Notes: generated from the letters alone by a model not told the origin. Shown: positions 11,567 to 23,015, numbered from the stretch's first letter. The stretch: DNA of 64,000 nucleotides from Takakia lepidozioides (GCA_030704615.1 CM060733.1:25608001-25672000); one strand, 5' to 3'. Numbers and translations: made by a program.

Positions 11567-11571
11567 ATCCT
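11567..11571. other. Target-site duplication, left (ATCCT)
   Basis: ATCCT directly precedes the left LTR and recurs at 17622-17626 directly after the right LTR. Confidence 0.9.
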
Positions 11572-12239
11572 TGTTAGGTGCCAGGAACAAAGATAGACCT
11601 GTCAACCAGTTTGGAATAACAAGAGACTGCTAGAATATCGCCGAACTGACAGTTGCAGGTAAAATGGAGCAGGCTTGCGTGCATGAAGAGATCCAGGACT
11701 AGGGATTTAATGATGTGTGCGTAGAGATGGCAAGATGGTTGGAGAAGGGATGATGGCATACAGGCACCTGGAGCAGATCTGGATGCGCATGAAAGCTGAT
11801 TTGTAGCACGGCGTGGTGGCTGGGTGGACCGGATGTTATAGCCGGTGCTGTGCTTTTAGAGTGTAGGTTGATGTTGGAATAGACGTCACTGGCCTTTGAT
11901 GCCTTGCAGCGGCAGGGACTATGATTTCTCTTTTGTATAGAGTAATGGTGTAAACCCTGTGAATAGCTTTGAACAAGAAAGGTTCACTTTAAGACTTGTG
12001 AATATGCTTTCGTGAAGAACAGGGGTGAACGATCGTGGAGTGGGGTGATCTCTATTACGATCTGAGTCAATGAACAGTGACTGGAATAAAAGAAAATGGT
12101 CACATGAGTCCGTATTGACGTTGATTCAAGCAAGCAATTTTCTTGGGATCCTGATAGATTCCCTATGACCGACAAGATAAGAAAAGGGCCTGAATTTGTT
12201 CTGTAGTTGGACTGAGGAAAGAGAGTCAGATCCTTTTCA
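11572..12239 (+). repeat. Chromovirus 5' LTR
   Basis: Same length as the 3' LTR. Most differences have TG or CA here where the other LTR has CG, the pattern expected from deamination of methylated CpG. The LTR would contain the promoter and the polyadenylation signal. Confidence 0.95.
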
Positions 12240-12241
12240 AG

Positions 12242-12254
12242 TGGTATCAGAGCC
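12242..12254 (+). promoter_or_regulatory. Primer-binding site (tRNA-Met)
   Basis: TGGTATCAGAGCC, complementary to the 3' end of initiator tRNA-Met, two bases after the LTR. This is the standard site for plant Ty3/gypsy elements. Confidence 0.93.
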
Positions 12255-12318
12255 GTTTTGCGATCGGGGAGAACAGATTGTGAATTTCGGAATTTCCAGA
12301 AGTAGGGTAATCGTGTGA

Positions 12319-15300
12319 ATGAGCCAGATCTCGTTCAGCTCTGTGAGCACACACCCCGGTGACGACAATCAGGATAGTGAAATGGCGGGAGATCGTGAGC
12401 GCTCAGATGCGGCCAGTCTGCACCGAGCTTCAGATCGCGAACATGGAAGTCAGTTGTTTTCCCATAAACAGATGGAGGCCTTAAGTACTTTGATTCGATC
12501 TGAGATACAAAAATTGGCCCCTGCACAAACTCAAACTGAAAAGCGATCTAGGGAGCTGCCTATGAGTGAGCCACTGAATGAGGGCAAATCTGAGGCCGAC
12601 TCCCATGAGGCCAAGATGAAAAGAAGCAAGAATGTCACCAGGGAAATCAGAAGATTGGTGAAATTGCCAGAATTTTATGGTAAGCCATCTGTCAAGCCCG
12701 AGGAAATATTGTCTTTCCTGGATACATTAGAAGAGTTCTTTGAGGGTGATTATTCAAAGGAAGCCAAGATACAGACAGCTACTCTACAGCTCCGTGATGC
12801 CGCCAAGCTATGGTGGTCGCGCCAGAAGCAGGAACGCCGTGAACACAAGAAACCACCTGTGGATAGTTGGGCTATGTTTAAGACACTGTTCTTAGCCCAC
12901 TACCTACCTGGCGACTATGCACACAAGATGAAAGTTGAATTGTTCAGGCTGAAACAGGAGACTATGAGCGTGGGAGAGTTTAAGACGAGATTTGAAACCC
13001 ATGCCAGTTATTTCCCCTCGTTGAGTGAAGAGGACAGAGTTGATTTTTTTGTTGATGGCCTCAGTGATTCTCTCAAATTTAAGGTCAAAGCCCACAACCC
13101 TCGTACCGAGGCAGAAGCATATCGTTTGGCCTGTAATTTTGAGAACGAAGTGAGGGCACAACGTTCTTCGAATTTTGCTCGTGGCACGACAGAGTTCAAG
13201 CCTAGACCATCTGGTCCTTGGCAGTCACCAGCGAAGAGAGGGAATTGGAAGAGATTTAAACCGTTTAAGAAGGTAGGGGATCAAGCTACACGGAGACCGC
13301 CCATGAGGGCTCCTCCAAGGCTCAGTTTCAAAGAGCAGGAAGAACACAGGCGTAAGGGTTTGTGTTTCTTGTGCCATGAACCCGGACACAGAGCTGCTGA
13401 GTGTATGAAGTACCCGAATTATCGTCAGGCTCGACAGACAGCCGCCTTGATAGTTGAAGAACCTCCAGAACCTTGTGCGGTTGTTGAATCTGGGGAGAAG
13501 TCGGGACAAGAAAAAGGGAAAGGTCCTAATGTGCAGGTTTCTGCAGCTATCATTGGAGACCAAATAGAGCATGACCCCAGTGTGATACGGGTTCAGGGGA
13601 CAGTGGCTGGAATTCCCACTCAAGTGCTGATTGATACAGGCAGCACTCATAACCTGTTGTCAAAGGATTTTGCTGACAAGTTGGGACTAGTTCAAGAAGA
13701 CATGCAACCCTGTCAAATCCTATTACCAGATGGTGGCGTGGATTCTACGCACAAACACATCCCAAAGGTACAGATGGTCATGCAAGGAGTACAAACTATG
13801 GCTGACTTCGAGGTCTGGGAGGGAGCTCGGTACGACTGCATCCTTGGCATGCGGTGGCTGGATCCGGTTGATGCTGTGGTGGCTTGCAAATCCGGATTGG
13901 TTAGTGGTACCTTGCCCAACGGGAAGGGATTCAATATCAAAGGTACTAGAGCTCTTCCCAATGTACCTGTCTTGTCAGCTATTCAGATGAAGAGATGTAT
14001 GCGGAGGGGAAATGCTCAGCTTTTTACTGTTAGCTTGCATGAGGTCTTGGAAACAAATCAGGGAGAAGGGAAGTCGCATCCCAGACTTGGCCTAATCCTG
14101 AATGAATATAAAGATATATTTCCTGATGAGATCTCTGGGATGCCCCCTGAACGGGAGGTTGATCATGCTATCGAGTTGATGTCAGATGTTGTACCGGTTG
14201 CAAGGGCACCGTACAGGCATTCAATTGCAGAAAGTGAAGAGTTAGAAAGGCAGTTGAATGACCTGTTGGAAAAGGGGTATATACGTCCAAGTAAATCCCC
14301 TTGGGGTGCCCCTGTAATGTTTAAGAAGAAGAAAGACGGGACTTTGAGACTGTGTGTGGACTATAGATGGTTGAATAAGGTCACCATCAAGAATAAGTTT
14401 CATTTGCCTCGTGTGGACGATTTGTTTGACTATCTATATGGGAGTCAAGTTTTTTCAAAACTTGATCTTCGATCCGGATATTATCAGATACGGATCAAGA
14501 ATTCTGACATACCAAAGACAGGATTTCGATCTCGTTTTGGTCATTACGAATTCTTGGTGATGCCATTTGGGCTCACGAATGCTCCAGCAACATTTACTCA
14601 TCTGATGAATTCTCTGTTCCAGAAATATTTGGGGAAGATGGTCCTAGTCTCTATGGATGATATACTAATATACTCAAAGTCTGAAGAAGAACATGAACAG
14701 CATTTACGCTTGGTCTTAGACATACTGAGAGAGAACCATCTGTTTGCTAAGAGAAGCAAGTGTGAGTTCTTTGTAGACCACATGGATTACTTGGGATTTT
14801 GCATATCCAAAGATGGAATCTCAATTGATCCTAAGAAAGTCCAGACCGTGGTTGAATGGCCTACACCAAGTGATAAGACTGAGGTCAGGAGCTTTATTGG
14901 GTTTGCTACCTTCCTACGGAAGTTTGTCAAATCTTTTTCACAGATTGCAGCCCCATTGACTGACCTGTTTAAGGACTCGAGTCCTGTAAGCTTGAGGGAC
15001 GTCTGGACAAGAGAATGTGATAACAGTTTCGAGAAATTGAAGTTTGCCTTGACACATGCTCATGTACTAAGATTGCTCGACCCTGCGAAGGGAGCAATCG
15101 TACTGTGTACCGATGCAAGTGATCTTGCTATTGGGGTTGTGCTAATGCAAGATGGGCAAGTGATTGCCTACGAATCTCGAAAGATCAGTCCAGCAGAAAA
15201 GAATTACCCAACTCATGAAAAAGAACTGTTGGCAATAGTTCATGCTCTGAAGATATGGAGGCATTACCTGCTTCCAGTTGATTTTGTGATAGAGACTGAC

Positions 15301-16959
15301 CATCAGAGTTTGAAATACTTGACCACACAACCTCACTTGAGTCAGAGGCAGATTAGGTGGTCAGAACTGCTTCAGCAGTTCCATTATGACCTAAAGTATA
15401 TCAAGAGGAGAGAGAATGTGATTGCTGATGCACTTTCTAGGAGACCATTACAAGCTAATGTTGTCTCATGCGTCAGTAGCACTATAATTCAAGACATTAA
15501 AGGTCAGTATGAGATCGATGAATTCTTCAAAGAGCCATTCAAGAGTTTGTCTCGTGACCAAAGAACTTCTATTGAGAAAGAGAAGTACCGGCCATATTTC
15601 TTGAGAGATGGGGTGTTATTTTATGATGGTCGGCTGTGTGTTCCCCTGATTCCAGACTTGAGATTGCGGATTATTCATGACAGTCACAATATTCCAATCT
15701 CTGGACACCCGGGCTTTCAGAGAACCTATTGGTCAATACAGAAGCACTATTTTTGGCCAGGTATGAAGAGAGAAATTAAAGAGTATGTGCAGAAATGTTT
15801 CCCATGTCAAGTTTCGAAGTCAGAGAGAGTCAGACCTCCTGGATTATTACAACCTTTATCTGTTCCTAGATGGAATTGGGAATCCATTAGCATGGATTTC
15901 ATTGTGGCATTGCCCAGGACCAGAAATGGCCATGACAGTATCATGGTGGTTGTAGATAGGCTGTCTAAGATAGCCCACTTGATACCTACAAGGATGAGTG
16001 CTACGGCATCTGATGTTGCATCCTTGTACATGAAAGAGATATTCAGGATCCATGGTCTGCCTCGGGAGATTATTTGTGACAGGGACTCAAAGTTTACTTT
16101 TTGGATTGACTTGTTCAAGAAATTGGGAACCAAGGTGAAACTGAGTACGGCCTTTCACCCAGAAACAGATGCTCAAACAGAAAGGACCAACCGTACAATA
16201 GAAGATATGTTGAGGATGTACGTTGGTGAAAGACAGTCCTCTTGGGAACAATATCTGTATATGGTGGAATTTGCTTATAACAAGCATTTCCATAGTGCCA
16301 TTGGCATGAGCCCATTTGAAGCTTTATATGGACGAGATTGCTTGGCTCCTGCTTCGCTTATTACACCACCATCAAATGTGCAGAGTGTGAATGACAGAAT
16401 CAAAGAGATCCACTCTGTCCTAGATCTGGTGAAGCGTAGTATGCAGGCTACACAAGAACGGGCCAAGTTCTTTGCTGATAAGCACAGGACTTTTCGTGAA
16501 TTTGCCATTGGTGATATGGTGTTTTTGAAAGTTACACCTAAAAGAAGCAATCTAACACTGGGCAAGTGTTATAAGTTGTCACCAAGGTTTTGTGGCCCGT
16601 TTAAAATCCTGGAACGCCATGGCACAGTGGCCTATGAGTTGGATCTACCTCCAACATGGAAGATCCATAAAACTTTCCATGTCAGCCTTCTCCGGAGGTA
16701 TATGTCAGACCCATCACACATCTTGCCGACGTTGCCTCAAGCCATGAATGATGGTCAGCTGATGGCTGAACCCAAAAAGATTCTAGAAACACGAGTGAAG
16801 CACCTGCGCAACCGTTTTTGGAAAGAACATTTGATTAAGTGGTTGCATTACCCAGAGACAGAAGCTACTTGGGAGAAGGAAAATGAATTGACATTGAGTT
16901 ACCCCTCATTTTTTGTCATTGAGGACAATGACCTGTCTTTGGGAGGGGGAATTTGTTAG
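12319..16959 (+). CDS. Gag-Pol polyprotein of chromovirus
   Basis: Single 1546-residue polyprotein from the ATG at 12319. In order: Gag domain (about residues 110-290), zinc knuckle [14 protein letters not shown] (about 350), retropepsin with [13 protein letters not shown] (about 437), reverse transcriptase (about 620-850), RNase H with [10 protein letters not shown] and [10 protein letters not shown] (about 930-1000), integrase zinc motif [13 protein letters not shown] to CFPCQ (about 1120-1165), integrase core with MDFIV, CDRDSKF and the Glu in [12 protein letters not shown] (about 1192-1292), and a C-terminal chromodomain-like module ([19 protein letters not shown], about 1486-1523), which in chromoviruses guides integration to marked chromatin. 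The RT box reads [10 protein letters not shown], so the usual Tyr/Phe before x-D-D is Ser (TCT, one base from TTT); activity may be reduced. The stop lies three bases inside the 3' LTR. Confidence 0.96.
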   Translation: MSQISFSSVSTHPGDDNQDSEMAGDRERSDAASLHRASDREHGSQLFSHKQMEALSTLIRSEIQKLAPAQTQTEKRSRELPMSEPLNEGKSEADSHEAKMKRSKNVTREIRRLVKLPEFYGKPSVKPEEILSFLDTLEEFFEGDYSKEAKIQTATLQLRDAAKLWWSRQKQERREHKKPPVDSWAMFKTLFLAHYLPGDYAHKMKVELFRLKQETMSVGEFKTRFETHASYFPSLSEEDRVDFFVDGLSDSLKFKVKAHNPRTEAEAYRLACNFENEVRAQRSSNFARGTTEFKPRPSGPWQSPAKRGNWKRFKPFKKVGDQATRRPPMRAPPRLSFKEQEEHRRKGLCFLCHEPGHRAAECMKYPNYRQARQTAALIVEEPPEPCAVVESGEKSGQEKGKGPNVQVSAAIIGDQIEHDPSVIRVQGTVAGIPTQVLIDTGSTHNLLSKDFADKLGLVQEDMQPCQILLPDGGVDSTHKHIPKVQMVMQGVQTMADFEVWEGARYDCILGMRWLDPVDAVVACKSGLVSGTLPNGKGFNIKGTRALPNVPVLSAIQMKRCMRRGNAQLFTVSLHEVLETNQGEGKSHPRLGLILNEYKDIFPDEISGMPPEREVDHAIELMSDVVPVARAPYRHSIAESEELERQLNDLLEKGYIRPSKSPWGAPVMFKKKKDGTLRLCVDYRWLNKVTIKNKFHLPRVDDLFDYLYGSQVFSKLDLRSGYYQIRIKNSDIPKTGFRSRFGHYEFLVMPFGLTNAPATFTHLMNSLFQKYLGKMVLVSMDDILIYSKSEEEHEQHLRLVLDILRENHLFAKRSKCEFFVDHMDYLGFCISKDGISIDPKKVQTVVEWPTPSDKTEVRSFIGFATFLRKFVKSFSQIAAPLTDLFKDSSPVSLRDVWTRECDNSFEKLKFALTHAHVLRLLDPAKGAIVLCTDASDLAIGVVLMQDGQVIAYESRKISPAEKNYPTHEKELLAIVHALKIWRHYLLPVDFVIETDHQSLKYLTTQPHLSQRQIRWSELLQQFHYDLKYIKRRENVIADALSRRPLQANVVSCVSSTIIQDIKGQYEIDEFFKEPFKSLSRDQRTSIEKEKYRPYFLRDGVLFYDGRLCVPLIPDLRLRIIHDSHNIPISGHPGFQRTYWSIQKHYFWPGMKREIKEYVQKCFPCQVSKSERVRPPGLLQPLSVPRWNWESISMDFIVALPRTRNGHDSIMVVVDRLSKIAHLIPTRMSATASDVASLYMKEIFRIHGLPREIICDRDSKFTFWIDLFKKLGTKVKLSTAFHPETDAQTERTNRTIEDMLRMYVGERQSSWEQYLYMVEFAYNKHFHSAIGMSPFEALYGRDCLAPASLITPPSNVQSVNDRIKEIHSVLDLVKRSMQATQERAKFFADKHRTFREFAIGDMVFLKVTPKRSNLTLGKCYKLSPRFCGPFKILERHGTVAYELDLPPTWKIHKTFHVSLLRRYMSDPSHILPTLPQAMNDGQLMAEPKKILETRVKHLRNRFWKEHLIKWLHYPETEATWEKENELTLSYPSFFVIEDNDLSLGGGIC
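16941..16950 (+). promoter_or_regulatory. Polypurine tract
   Basis: GGGAGGGGGA lies just before the 3' LTR and overlaps the end of the coding frame. It is the expected primer for plus-strand DNA synthesis. Confidence 0.85.
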
Positions 16960-17621
16960 GTGCCAGGAACGAAGATCGACCTGTCAACCAGTTTGGAATA
17001 ACAAGAGACTGCTAGAATATCGCCGAACTGACAGTTGCAGGTAAAATGGAGCAGGCTCGCGTGCATGAAGAGATCCAGGACTAGGGATTTAATGATGTGT
17101 GCGTAGAGATGGCAAGATGGTTGGAGAAGGGATGATGGCGTACAGGCGCCTGGAGCAGATCTGGATGCGCGTGAAAGCTGATTTGTAGCACGGCGTGGTG
17201 GCTGGGTGGACCGGATGCTATAGCCGGTGCTGTGCTTTTAGAGTGTAGGTTGATGTTGGAATAGACGTCACTGGCCTTTGATGCCTTGCAGCGGCAGGGA
17301 CTATGATTTCTCTTTTGTATAGAGTGATGGTGTAAACCCTGTGAATAGCTTGGAACAAGAAAGGTTCGCTTTAAGACTTGTGAATACGCTTTCGTGAAGA
17401 ACAGGGGTGAACGATCGTGGAGTGGGGTGATCTCTATTACGATCTGAGTCAATGAACAGTGACTGGAATAAAAGAAAATGGTCACATGAGTCCGTATTGA
17501 CGTTGATTCAAGCAAGCAATTTTCTTGGGATCCTGATAGATTCCCTATGAACGACAAGATAAGAAAAGGGCCTGAATTTGTTCTGTAGTTGGACTGAGGA
17601 AAGAGAGTCAGATCCTTTTCA
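16954..17621 (+). repeat. Chromovirus 3' LTR
   Basis: 668-bp copy of 11572-12239, followed by the target duplication ATCCT at 17622-17626. Confidence 0.95.
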
Positions 17622-17784
17622 ATCCTCCTCCCTCACATTGATGAGTATGAATCTAGGACGAGGAACGAAAATTATTAGGGTCCACATGTAGGCAAATTGT
17701 GGCCCAATTGCAATGAAAAGCAGTGCGAAATTACCTGTCAAGATCGGATAGAAACAGGAGCGTGAGTGTAAGTGATGGCGGGGA

Positions 17785-17905
17785 GGAGTAATCTGGGAGA
17801 CAAGAATGACAAATTTCTGCAACTCTGCAACGCTCTTCCACGCATGGGAATCATCCAGCGCAGTGAATACTTGCTTTCATGTTGTTTTGTTGTTCTTCAC
17901 CAACA
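17785..17905. repeat. Dispersed repeat R1, copy C
   Basis: Contains CTGGGAGACAAG, AATGACAAAT, TTTCTGCAAC and GGGAATCATCCAGCGCAGTG, shared with 1-170 and 10838-10975. It lacks the central GTTGGTGCA block. Confidence 0.6.
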
Positions 17906-18469
17906 GACACTTTTACCCTGCGGATTGTTTATTGCTCCCCGCTAGATATACATATACAATATACACACACAGTCCACCCTCTTTAATTGTTTGTCAAATT
18001 GAGCTAGCAGTTGGAAATCGCTTAACAGATCTGTATGCTTATCTGAACATCTACCAATCAGTTTGTGTAAATGTAGACTCTCTACTCGGACTCACATCCA
18101 ATGGGGTCGTAACCCAAATGAGGTGACTTGTACAAGAGCCTTCTTGTGGAGATAGAGCCCTCTTAGAAAGAAAGGAAAATGAAAAGACAACAAAGCCAAT
18201 GAAACCAATCTAGCATCTGTTGTTGCCTCAAGTAGATCAGACAAGTGGATTAGGGTTCTATCACTGCTTTGCAAAGCACATCTCTCGTGGCATTATGGTT
18301 CTAGTCGAATTTTGTGACATCAGAAGATCTTTGCTCAACATCAACTCACAGACAAGAAATTTACACTTGAGTTGATAAAAAGTTTACTTGTTCTCGACTA
18401 GTGTGCAGAAGATGGAGTGTGCTTCACCTAACCCCCAAATCTTATACTCGTTTCCAAACTCACACAAAC
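17906..18469. other. Intergenic, nothing recognised
   Basis: Only short frames without domains. A short TA/CA-rich run occurs at 17945-17970. Confidence 0.5.
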
Positions 18470-18650
18470 ACTCAGTAGCTGAGTTGGTTAGTGCCCTAAT
18501 TGCTCCCCAGATGTTTCGGGGGTCAAATCCTACTACCTTGATGGGTGTGGTATGTTCATTTCTCCCAAGCCAAGCCTTCAGGGGGAGGTTATTGTGAAGA
18601 GGTTATTTTCTCCTCTCACTATAATTAAGCTGGGGCCGGAATTGTGAGCT
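18470..18650 (+). repeat. tRNA-derived SINE-like sequence
   Basis: Internal RNA polymerase III boxes are well formed: A box TAGCTGAGTTGG at 18476-18487 and B box GGGTCAAATCC at about 18520-18530, with tRNA-like spacing and a tRNA-like segment (GCCCTAATTGCTCCCCAG) between them. Unlike a tRNA gene it continues into an unrelated 3' body (TTCTCCCAAGCCAAGCC and onward), which is the SINE arrangement. A poly-A tail or target duplication is not evident, so the right boundary is approximate. Confidence 0.6.
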
Positions 18651-18670
18651 GTCGCTCCCGGTGTTTCCCT

Positions 18671-18674
18671 TTAA
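18671..18674. other. piggyBac target site TTAA, left
   Basis: TTAA directly precedes the left terminal repeat; the matching TTAA is at 22816-22819. Confidence 0.93.
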
Positions 18675-18688
18675 CCCTTAAGCGCCCA
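18675..18688 (+). repeat. piggyBac left terminal inverted repeat
   Basis: CCCTTAAGCGCCCA, the exact reverse complement of 22802-22815. It starts CCCT, as is usual for the superfamily. Confidence 0.95.
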
Positions 18689-19301
18689 TTCGACCCGTTT
18701 TTGGCCGTTGGTTTTGGTTTTTCCCCTCTGTTTTTCTCAGATTTGAACCGATTAACCTGATTTTTGGAGGGTAGGATGCCAGCCACATGGCAGTCAGGAT
18801 TCCAACGCGCGATTAGGTTTTTTTTTTTTGGTTAGGGTTGCAATTTTTGGCTGCGCAGGAGGTGGGGTCTGCTTCTGCAGCGATTTTGGCTTGCTCCCGC
18901 GTTTTCAGCGTCGTCTCTCTCCTTCCTGCGCTTTGCCTTGTGCTGTGATCTCGTCTGTTGTGGCGTTCGCGCGTGTTCCATACTTTGTTGCAGGTTGCCA
19001 TTGCAGATGCCTTGACAGGTTGCCGTTGGTGGTCTGCTCCGATTGCATCTTCCATTATCTCTTTCTCTTTCAGTTGAGGAAACTTGGAAATTGTGGCACC
19101 GCTACAGAGACTGAGCCATAGCTGTGAGAGAGGATGGGCCGGCTTTGCATTGATACTCAGGGTGCGCATTCAAGGCAATGTTCATTGTTTGATACCTAAG
19201 CTAGACTATGCGCAGTTAGGGCATCGTGTAGCTCATCTTTGTGTTTATCCTTGTGTGCATATGCAAATTTGTGGATGAAGGTTGAAGCTACATAGTATAA
19301 G

Positions 19302-19685
19302 ATGGGTTCGGGTGTGTTGCCTCCCCATGCACCTGCGCATTTGGAGACTCAAGCTGCATCGATTGCCAAGTGGGCACGCTCACTGGGCACATCAACCGAG
19401 CAAGTCGAGCGGATTGTCGGGTGCCTGAATGAGGACTACCTCTTGTGTTTGAAGAGACCTGCTCGTGTGCGTTGGCCTGGATTTCCACAGCCCTCCAACT
19501 TTCGTTACTTGTTTAGGCGCCATTGTGCAAAGATTTTGGGTTGGGTAGATCGCAAGGAGGAAGGAGACCCTCTTGGGTTCAGCGCAGAGGTCAACGACAT
19601 TTTGAGGCTCGAGGTTTGGCCTGACTTCCAGATGTCTTCTGCCAGCCACGATGAGGCTCAAACAACTGGCCAGGGAGAGAGGTAA
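19302..19685 (+). CDS. Upstream piggyBac frame, possible transposase N-terminus
   Basis: An ATG at 19302 opens 127 codons. The protein looks natural (compact, with many Trp, Leu and Arg residues) but matches no family I recognise. It overlaps the following transposase frame by about 35 bases in a different phase. Near its end AGAGAGGTAATC resembles a splice donor. It could be a first exon, the start of the transposase separated by a one-base indel, or an accessory protein. Confidence 0.4.
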   Translation: MGSGVLPPHAPAHLETQAASIAKWARSLGTSTEQVERIVGCLNEDYLLCLKRPARVRWPGFPQPSNFRYLFRRHCAKILGWVDRKEEGDPLGFSAEVNDILRLEVWPDFQMSSASHDEAQTTGQGER

Positions 19686-21760
19686 TCGTATTGAACCCTC
19701 TTTTGATTTCATGAGTGAGGAGATGGGCAATTCGACCTACTCCTTGCGCAACTCTCAAAATCCGCTATGTGATCCTGCTGGTCACTCCCAAACTATGGAG
19801 GACATAGGGATTTTGGGATCCACAGTGAAGGTGGCAGTGGCTGAGCTGCACCTTCAGGATGTGGCATCGTCTAGCAATGCCCACGAATTTGGATATGGCA
19901 CTGTGGTAGACAAGACATGGGACATCCTGAATGGTACAAAAAATTATACTGTCTCTTTTTTTGGTGTCCTTGGTGTTCATGTGGTATCGTCACAATCCTG
20001 TGTTGTGTGTAATCTTGATGATTCAATGTTGTGCACTATCCCTGAGCTCTTGGGGTTGGATTCTGAAGCTGAATTGCCTGAGGGGGAAGTAGATGATAGT
20101 GAATCAGATTCTGATTGTGACTATAATCCAGAAGATGATGACCTTGTTGACATCGACAATCCTGACTTGATGGACTACTGTGTTGACACGGGGAATCCAA
20201 CGCGTGAGGTGGGATTATATGATTTGCCGCCCAATTGGGAGCAGTGGAGTCCTGCTGAGTTGTTTGGTGATGACATGTGGAACTCCTCTGCTACTGAATT
20301 GCCAGACATTACATGGTTAGGTGGGGATTCGGGTCCTCGTTTGCCTTTTGGAGATTCAGCAAATCCAGTTGATTTTTTCAATTTGTTTTGGCCACTATCG
20401 GTCATGCGCCGAATTTGTAGCATGACCAACTTGTATGCCAGGACAGAAACCAGAATGGAAACCTGAAAGGAGGTAGATGGTGGTACCCTATCACCATCCG
20501 TGAATTGAAGGCTTGGCTTGCTGTTCACATGCTCATGGGAATCAAAAAATTACCTAGTACTAGATTGTATTGGAAAGCCAACAATGCCTTCTTCAATTGC
20601 CCTTCCATCATGCGCATTATGTCCCGCAACCGATGGGAGGCAATTCTGAGGTGCCTCCACCTTGTTGACAATAAGGATGTATGCACTATTGACACTGACC
20701 CTGCTTTTGATAAGTTAGCTAAAACCAGGTGGTTGCTACATGCACTAAATGGTTTGTATGCCACCTACATGAGCCCCGAGCAGAATTTGACTGTGGATGA
20801 GCAAATGGTGAAGTACAAGGGCAAATATGCCCGAATCCAGCAATACCTAAGCAAGAAGCCTGTGCAGTGGGGTCTGAAGGTGTGGTGTTTGTGTGGTGCA
20901 TGTTCCAAATATGTTCAAAGTTAGAGGTTTACCTTGGGAAGGATGATGGGAATGATATGACCCATGGCAGTGGATATGGCGTGGTGACAAGGTTACTAGA
21001 AGGATTTGAGGGTAAGGGCCATATTGTAACGATGGATAATTTTTTCAGTAGCCCCATCCTGTTCTATGATTTGGCAGCAAAACAGATCTATGCTACTGGC
21101 ACGGTAAAAACCTCCCGAGTGGGTTTTCCTACGTGCCTTGATTTGGGGAAGAAGGGTGAGAGAGGTAGGCTGGAATATCGTGTTCACATAAGTGGCAAAG
21201 TAGCCGCTATTGCCTGGATGGATGCCAAGTTGGTGACCATGATTTCCACTGTCATTTCCCCTGTCAGTCCTGATTGCTTCATACAAAGATGGCACAAAGG
21301 GGCAAGACGTGATGTGCCTACCTCCCCTATTGTGGTTCATTACCAGCAGCATATGCGGGGAGTGGATGTTCAGGATCAGCTACGGGGTTACTACTCTGTT
21401 TAGACCAGGGACCATAAATGGTGGCACCGCTTGTACTTTCATGGAGTTGACACTTCTTTGGTGAATGCTTACATATTGTACCTGGGTTTTATGAGGGGAA
21501 AGGGCCACATTCCTCTTAGCCACATGCTTTTCAATTTGGAGGTTGCAAAGGGACTAATTGTGGGGTGGGTTCCTCCCAGGAGAACAGTAATGCCAGGGGC
21601 AGATGTGCCCAACCCGGGGTCTGTGCATTTCTCCCTCAAGACTAGTAGGAGGAGGAAGTGTGTTCAGTGCGGTATGCGTCAAAGGTATTTTTGTCACGCG
21701 TGTGGAGATGTGTATATGTGCCTTGGAGGATGCTTTGTCAAGAGCCATAGCCTTCTCTGA
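19651..21760 (+). pseudogene. piggyBac transposase, broken in three places
   Basis: The transposase is spread over three phases: 19651-20466 (an acidic N-terminal region ending in the start of the DDE_Tnp_1_7 domain), about 20470-20924, and 20867-21760, with a TAG at 21401-21403. The catalytic aspartates are visible in NLTVDEQMVKYKG, IVTMDNFFSSP and MRGVDVQDQLRGYYS. Expected family landmarks also occur (KPVQWGLKVW, EVYLGK, WWHRLYFHGVDTSLVNAY). The C-terminus ends in the cysteine-rich zinc domain CVQCGMRQRYFCHACGDVYM and CLGGCF, which binds the transposon end in piggyBac. Two one-base shifts and a single stop separate it from an open frame, so inactivation is recent or some breaks are sequencing errors. 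Confidence 0.92.
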
Positions 21761-22224
21761 TTATAGATACTTCTATGTTCAGTAATTGATATGGTTGATT
21801 TCTTACTGCACTGATGTGGAGACCTTTGATGCCAAAGAGGGGGTATCCTCCTTACGACACTTTTTCTATGTAGTGGTGTTCTGTCTTTTTCTAAGCAGTG
21901 GTGTGTTTGGGGGTTGGTTTGTTGTTGGTAGCCATGAAACGTTTGTACTGAGGATCCAGCCGTAGAGAGTCGCTTGACAGTCCAAGGAGAGGTTGTGCAG
22001 TATTGGGGTTCACTGAGTCCTGATCTGAATGATTTGTTTGCTACTCCAGCTTTTTGCCTTAGTGTTCATGTAGCTCCGAGGTCTTTGCTGCAACAATTTT
22101 GTGTTTCAATTAGGACTGAGTCCATTTTCTTTGTGTCTAGTATAATTATGTGGTAGTCCCCCAGTCAAGCGGGGGTGCGCATAAGGGTGGAGACTCCTTC
22201 CCTCCCTGGGGAGGAGTCTCCCCC

Positions 22225-22425
22225 CTTGTGTTCATGTGTGAGTTGCCAATTGGGGCAAGTTAGTGGGTTCAACTCCCACTCACACAATTCGGCGTGTAAA
22301 TGTGGGTTCATCTCTAGTTTTTCTGAGTCTGATTTGATGCTAGTGTTGGCCACATGTTGGTCTTTCTTTGTGTGAGCTGCCAGTTGGGGCAGGCCACTGG
22401 GTTCAATTCCCACTCACACATTTTG
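22225..22425 (+). repeat. Subterminal duplicated tRNA-box-like repeats
   Basis: Two diverged copies (about 22229-22287 and 22368-22421) share GTGTGAG.TGCCA.TTGGGGCA and GGGTTCAA(C/T)TCCCACTCACACA. The second part matches a polymerase III B box, but the A-box spacing is too short for a tRNA. Position near the right end suggests subterminal transposase-binding repeats or a small SINE-derived insert. Confidence 0.55.
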
Positions 22426-22801
22426 ACCCCCCTTACTTTGACCAGGTGTAAATCAGAAAATATGAATCCATTTTTTGCATTCTATGGCTCATCAGAATGC
22501 CAATGTGCTGGACAACACCTGTAAGCAGGATGAGATCCTGCAGATTTCATCCCGTCAGTGAAAATTGCAAATTCCTCCAATTTCCCTTATTGTTTTGGGA
22601 GGGGCCCAAAAAATGGGCCCCACACTCAACGGTGGCGTTTCTCGGATTTTCGCCTGATTGGCCTGCAAATTTACGGGTGTCTGGAAGGGGTAGGTATGAG
22701 CATAATGTCCGGTCAATTTTCCCAAAAACGTTTTTTTCGCTGAGATATTCTCATTTTTCTGAGCTGGGGTCCACTTTTTTCAAAAAGTCAACATTGGGCA
22801 C

Positions 22802-22815
22802 TGGGCGCTTAAGGG
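22802..22815 (-). repeat. piggyBac right terminal inverted repeat
   Basis: TGGGCGCTTAAGGG, followed by TTAA at 22816-22819. Confidence 0.95.
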
Positions 22816-23015
22816 TTAAGAAGAGAAAAAAAAATCACAGTTTGGTTGCTGGCCCTTAACATCCCAAGTGACCCAATTTTGTGGGTCCACTAAGGCAATG
22901 CCACACCTACATTTTTAAAGTAATTTTCTCAATTATAGAATTTTCTGGACATTGTGGGGCAATAGCATGGTAGCCACACCGTGACGTCTGCCATTCAAAA
23001 AGCTTGGAAAAATCC

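Larger units (their letters stand above)
11572..17621 (+). mobile_element. Ty3/gypsy chromovirus, apparently full length
   Basis: A 6050-bp element with two 668-bp LTRs (TGTTAGGTG to TTTTCA), the 5-bp target duplication ATCCT, a tRNA-Met primer site, a polypurine tract and one uninterrupted 1546-codon gag-pol frame. The LTRs differ at roughly a dozen positions, so the insertion is recent. It lies in the decayed duplicate of the WIP upstream region. All components needed for mobility are present, with one suspicious change at the reverse transcriptase active site. Confidence 0.97.
18675..22815 (+). mobile_element. piggyBac-superfamily DNA transposon
   Basis: A 4141-bp element bounded by perfect 14-bp terminal inverted repeats (CCCTTAAGCGCCCA) and TTAA at both ends, the defining signature of piggyBac. 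It carries a broken transposase with all three catalytic aspartates and the C-terminal cysteine-rich domain, plus an upstream open frame. Intact ends mean it could still be mobilised in trans. Confidence 0.96.
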
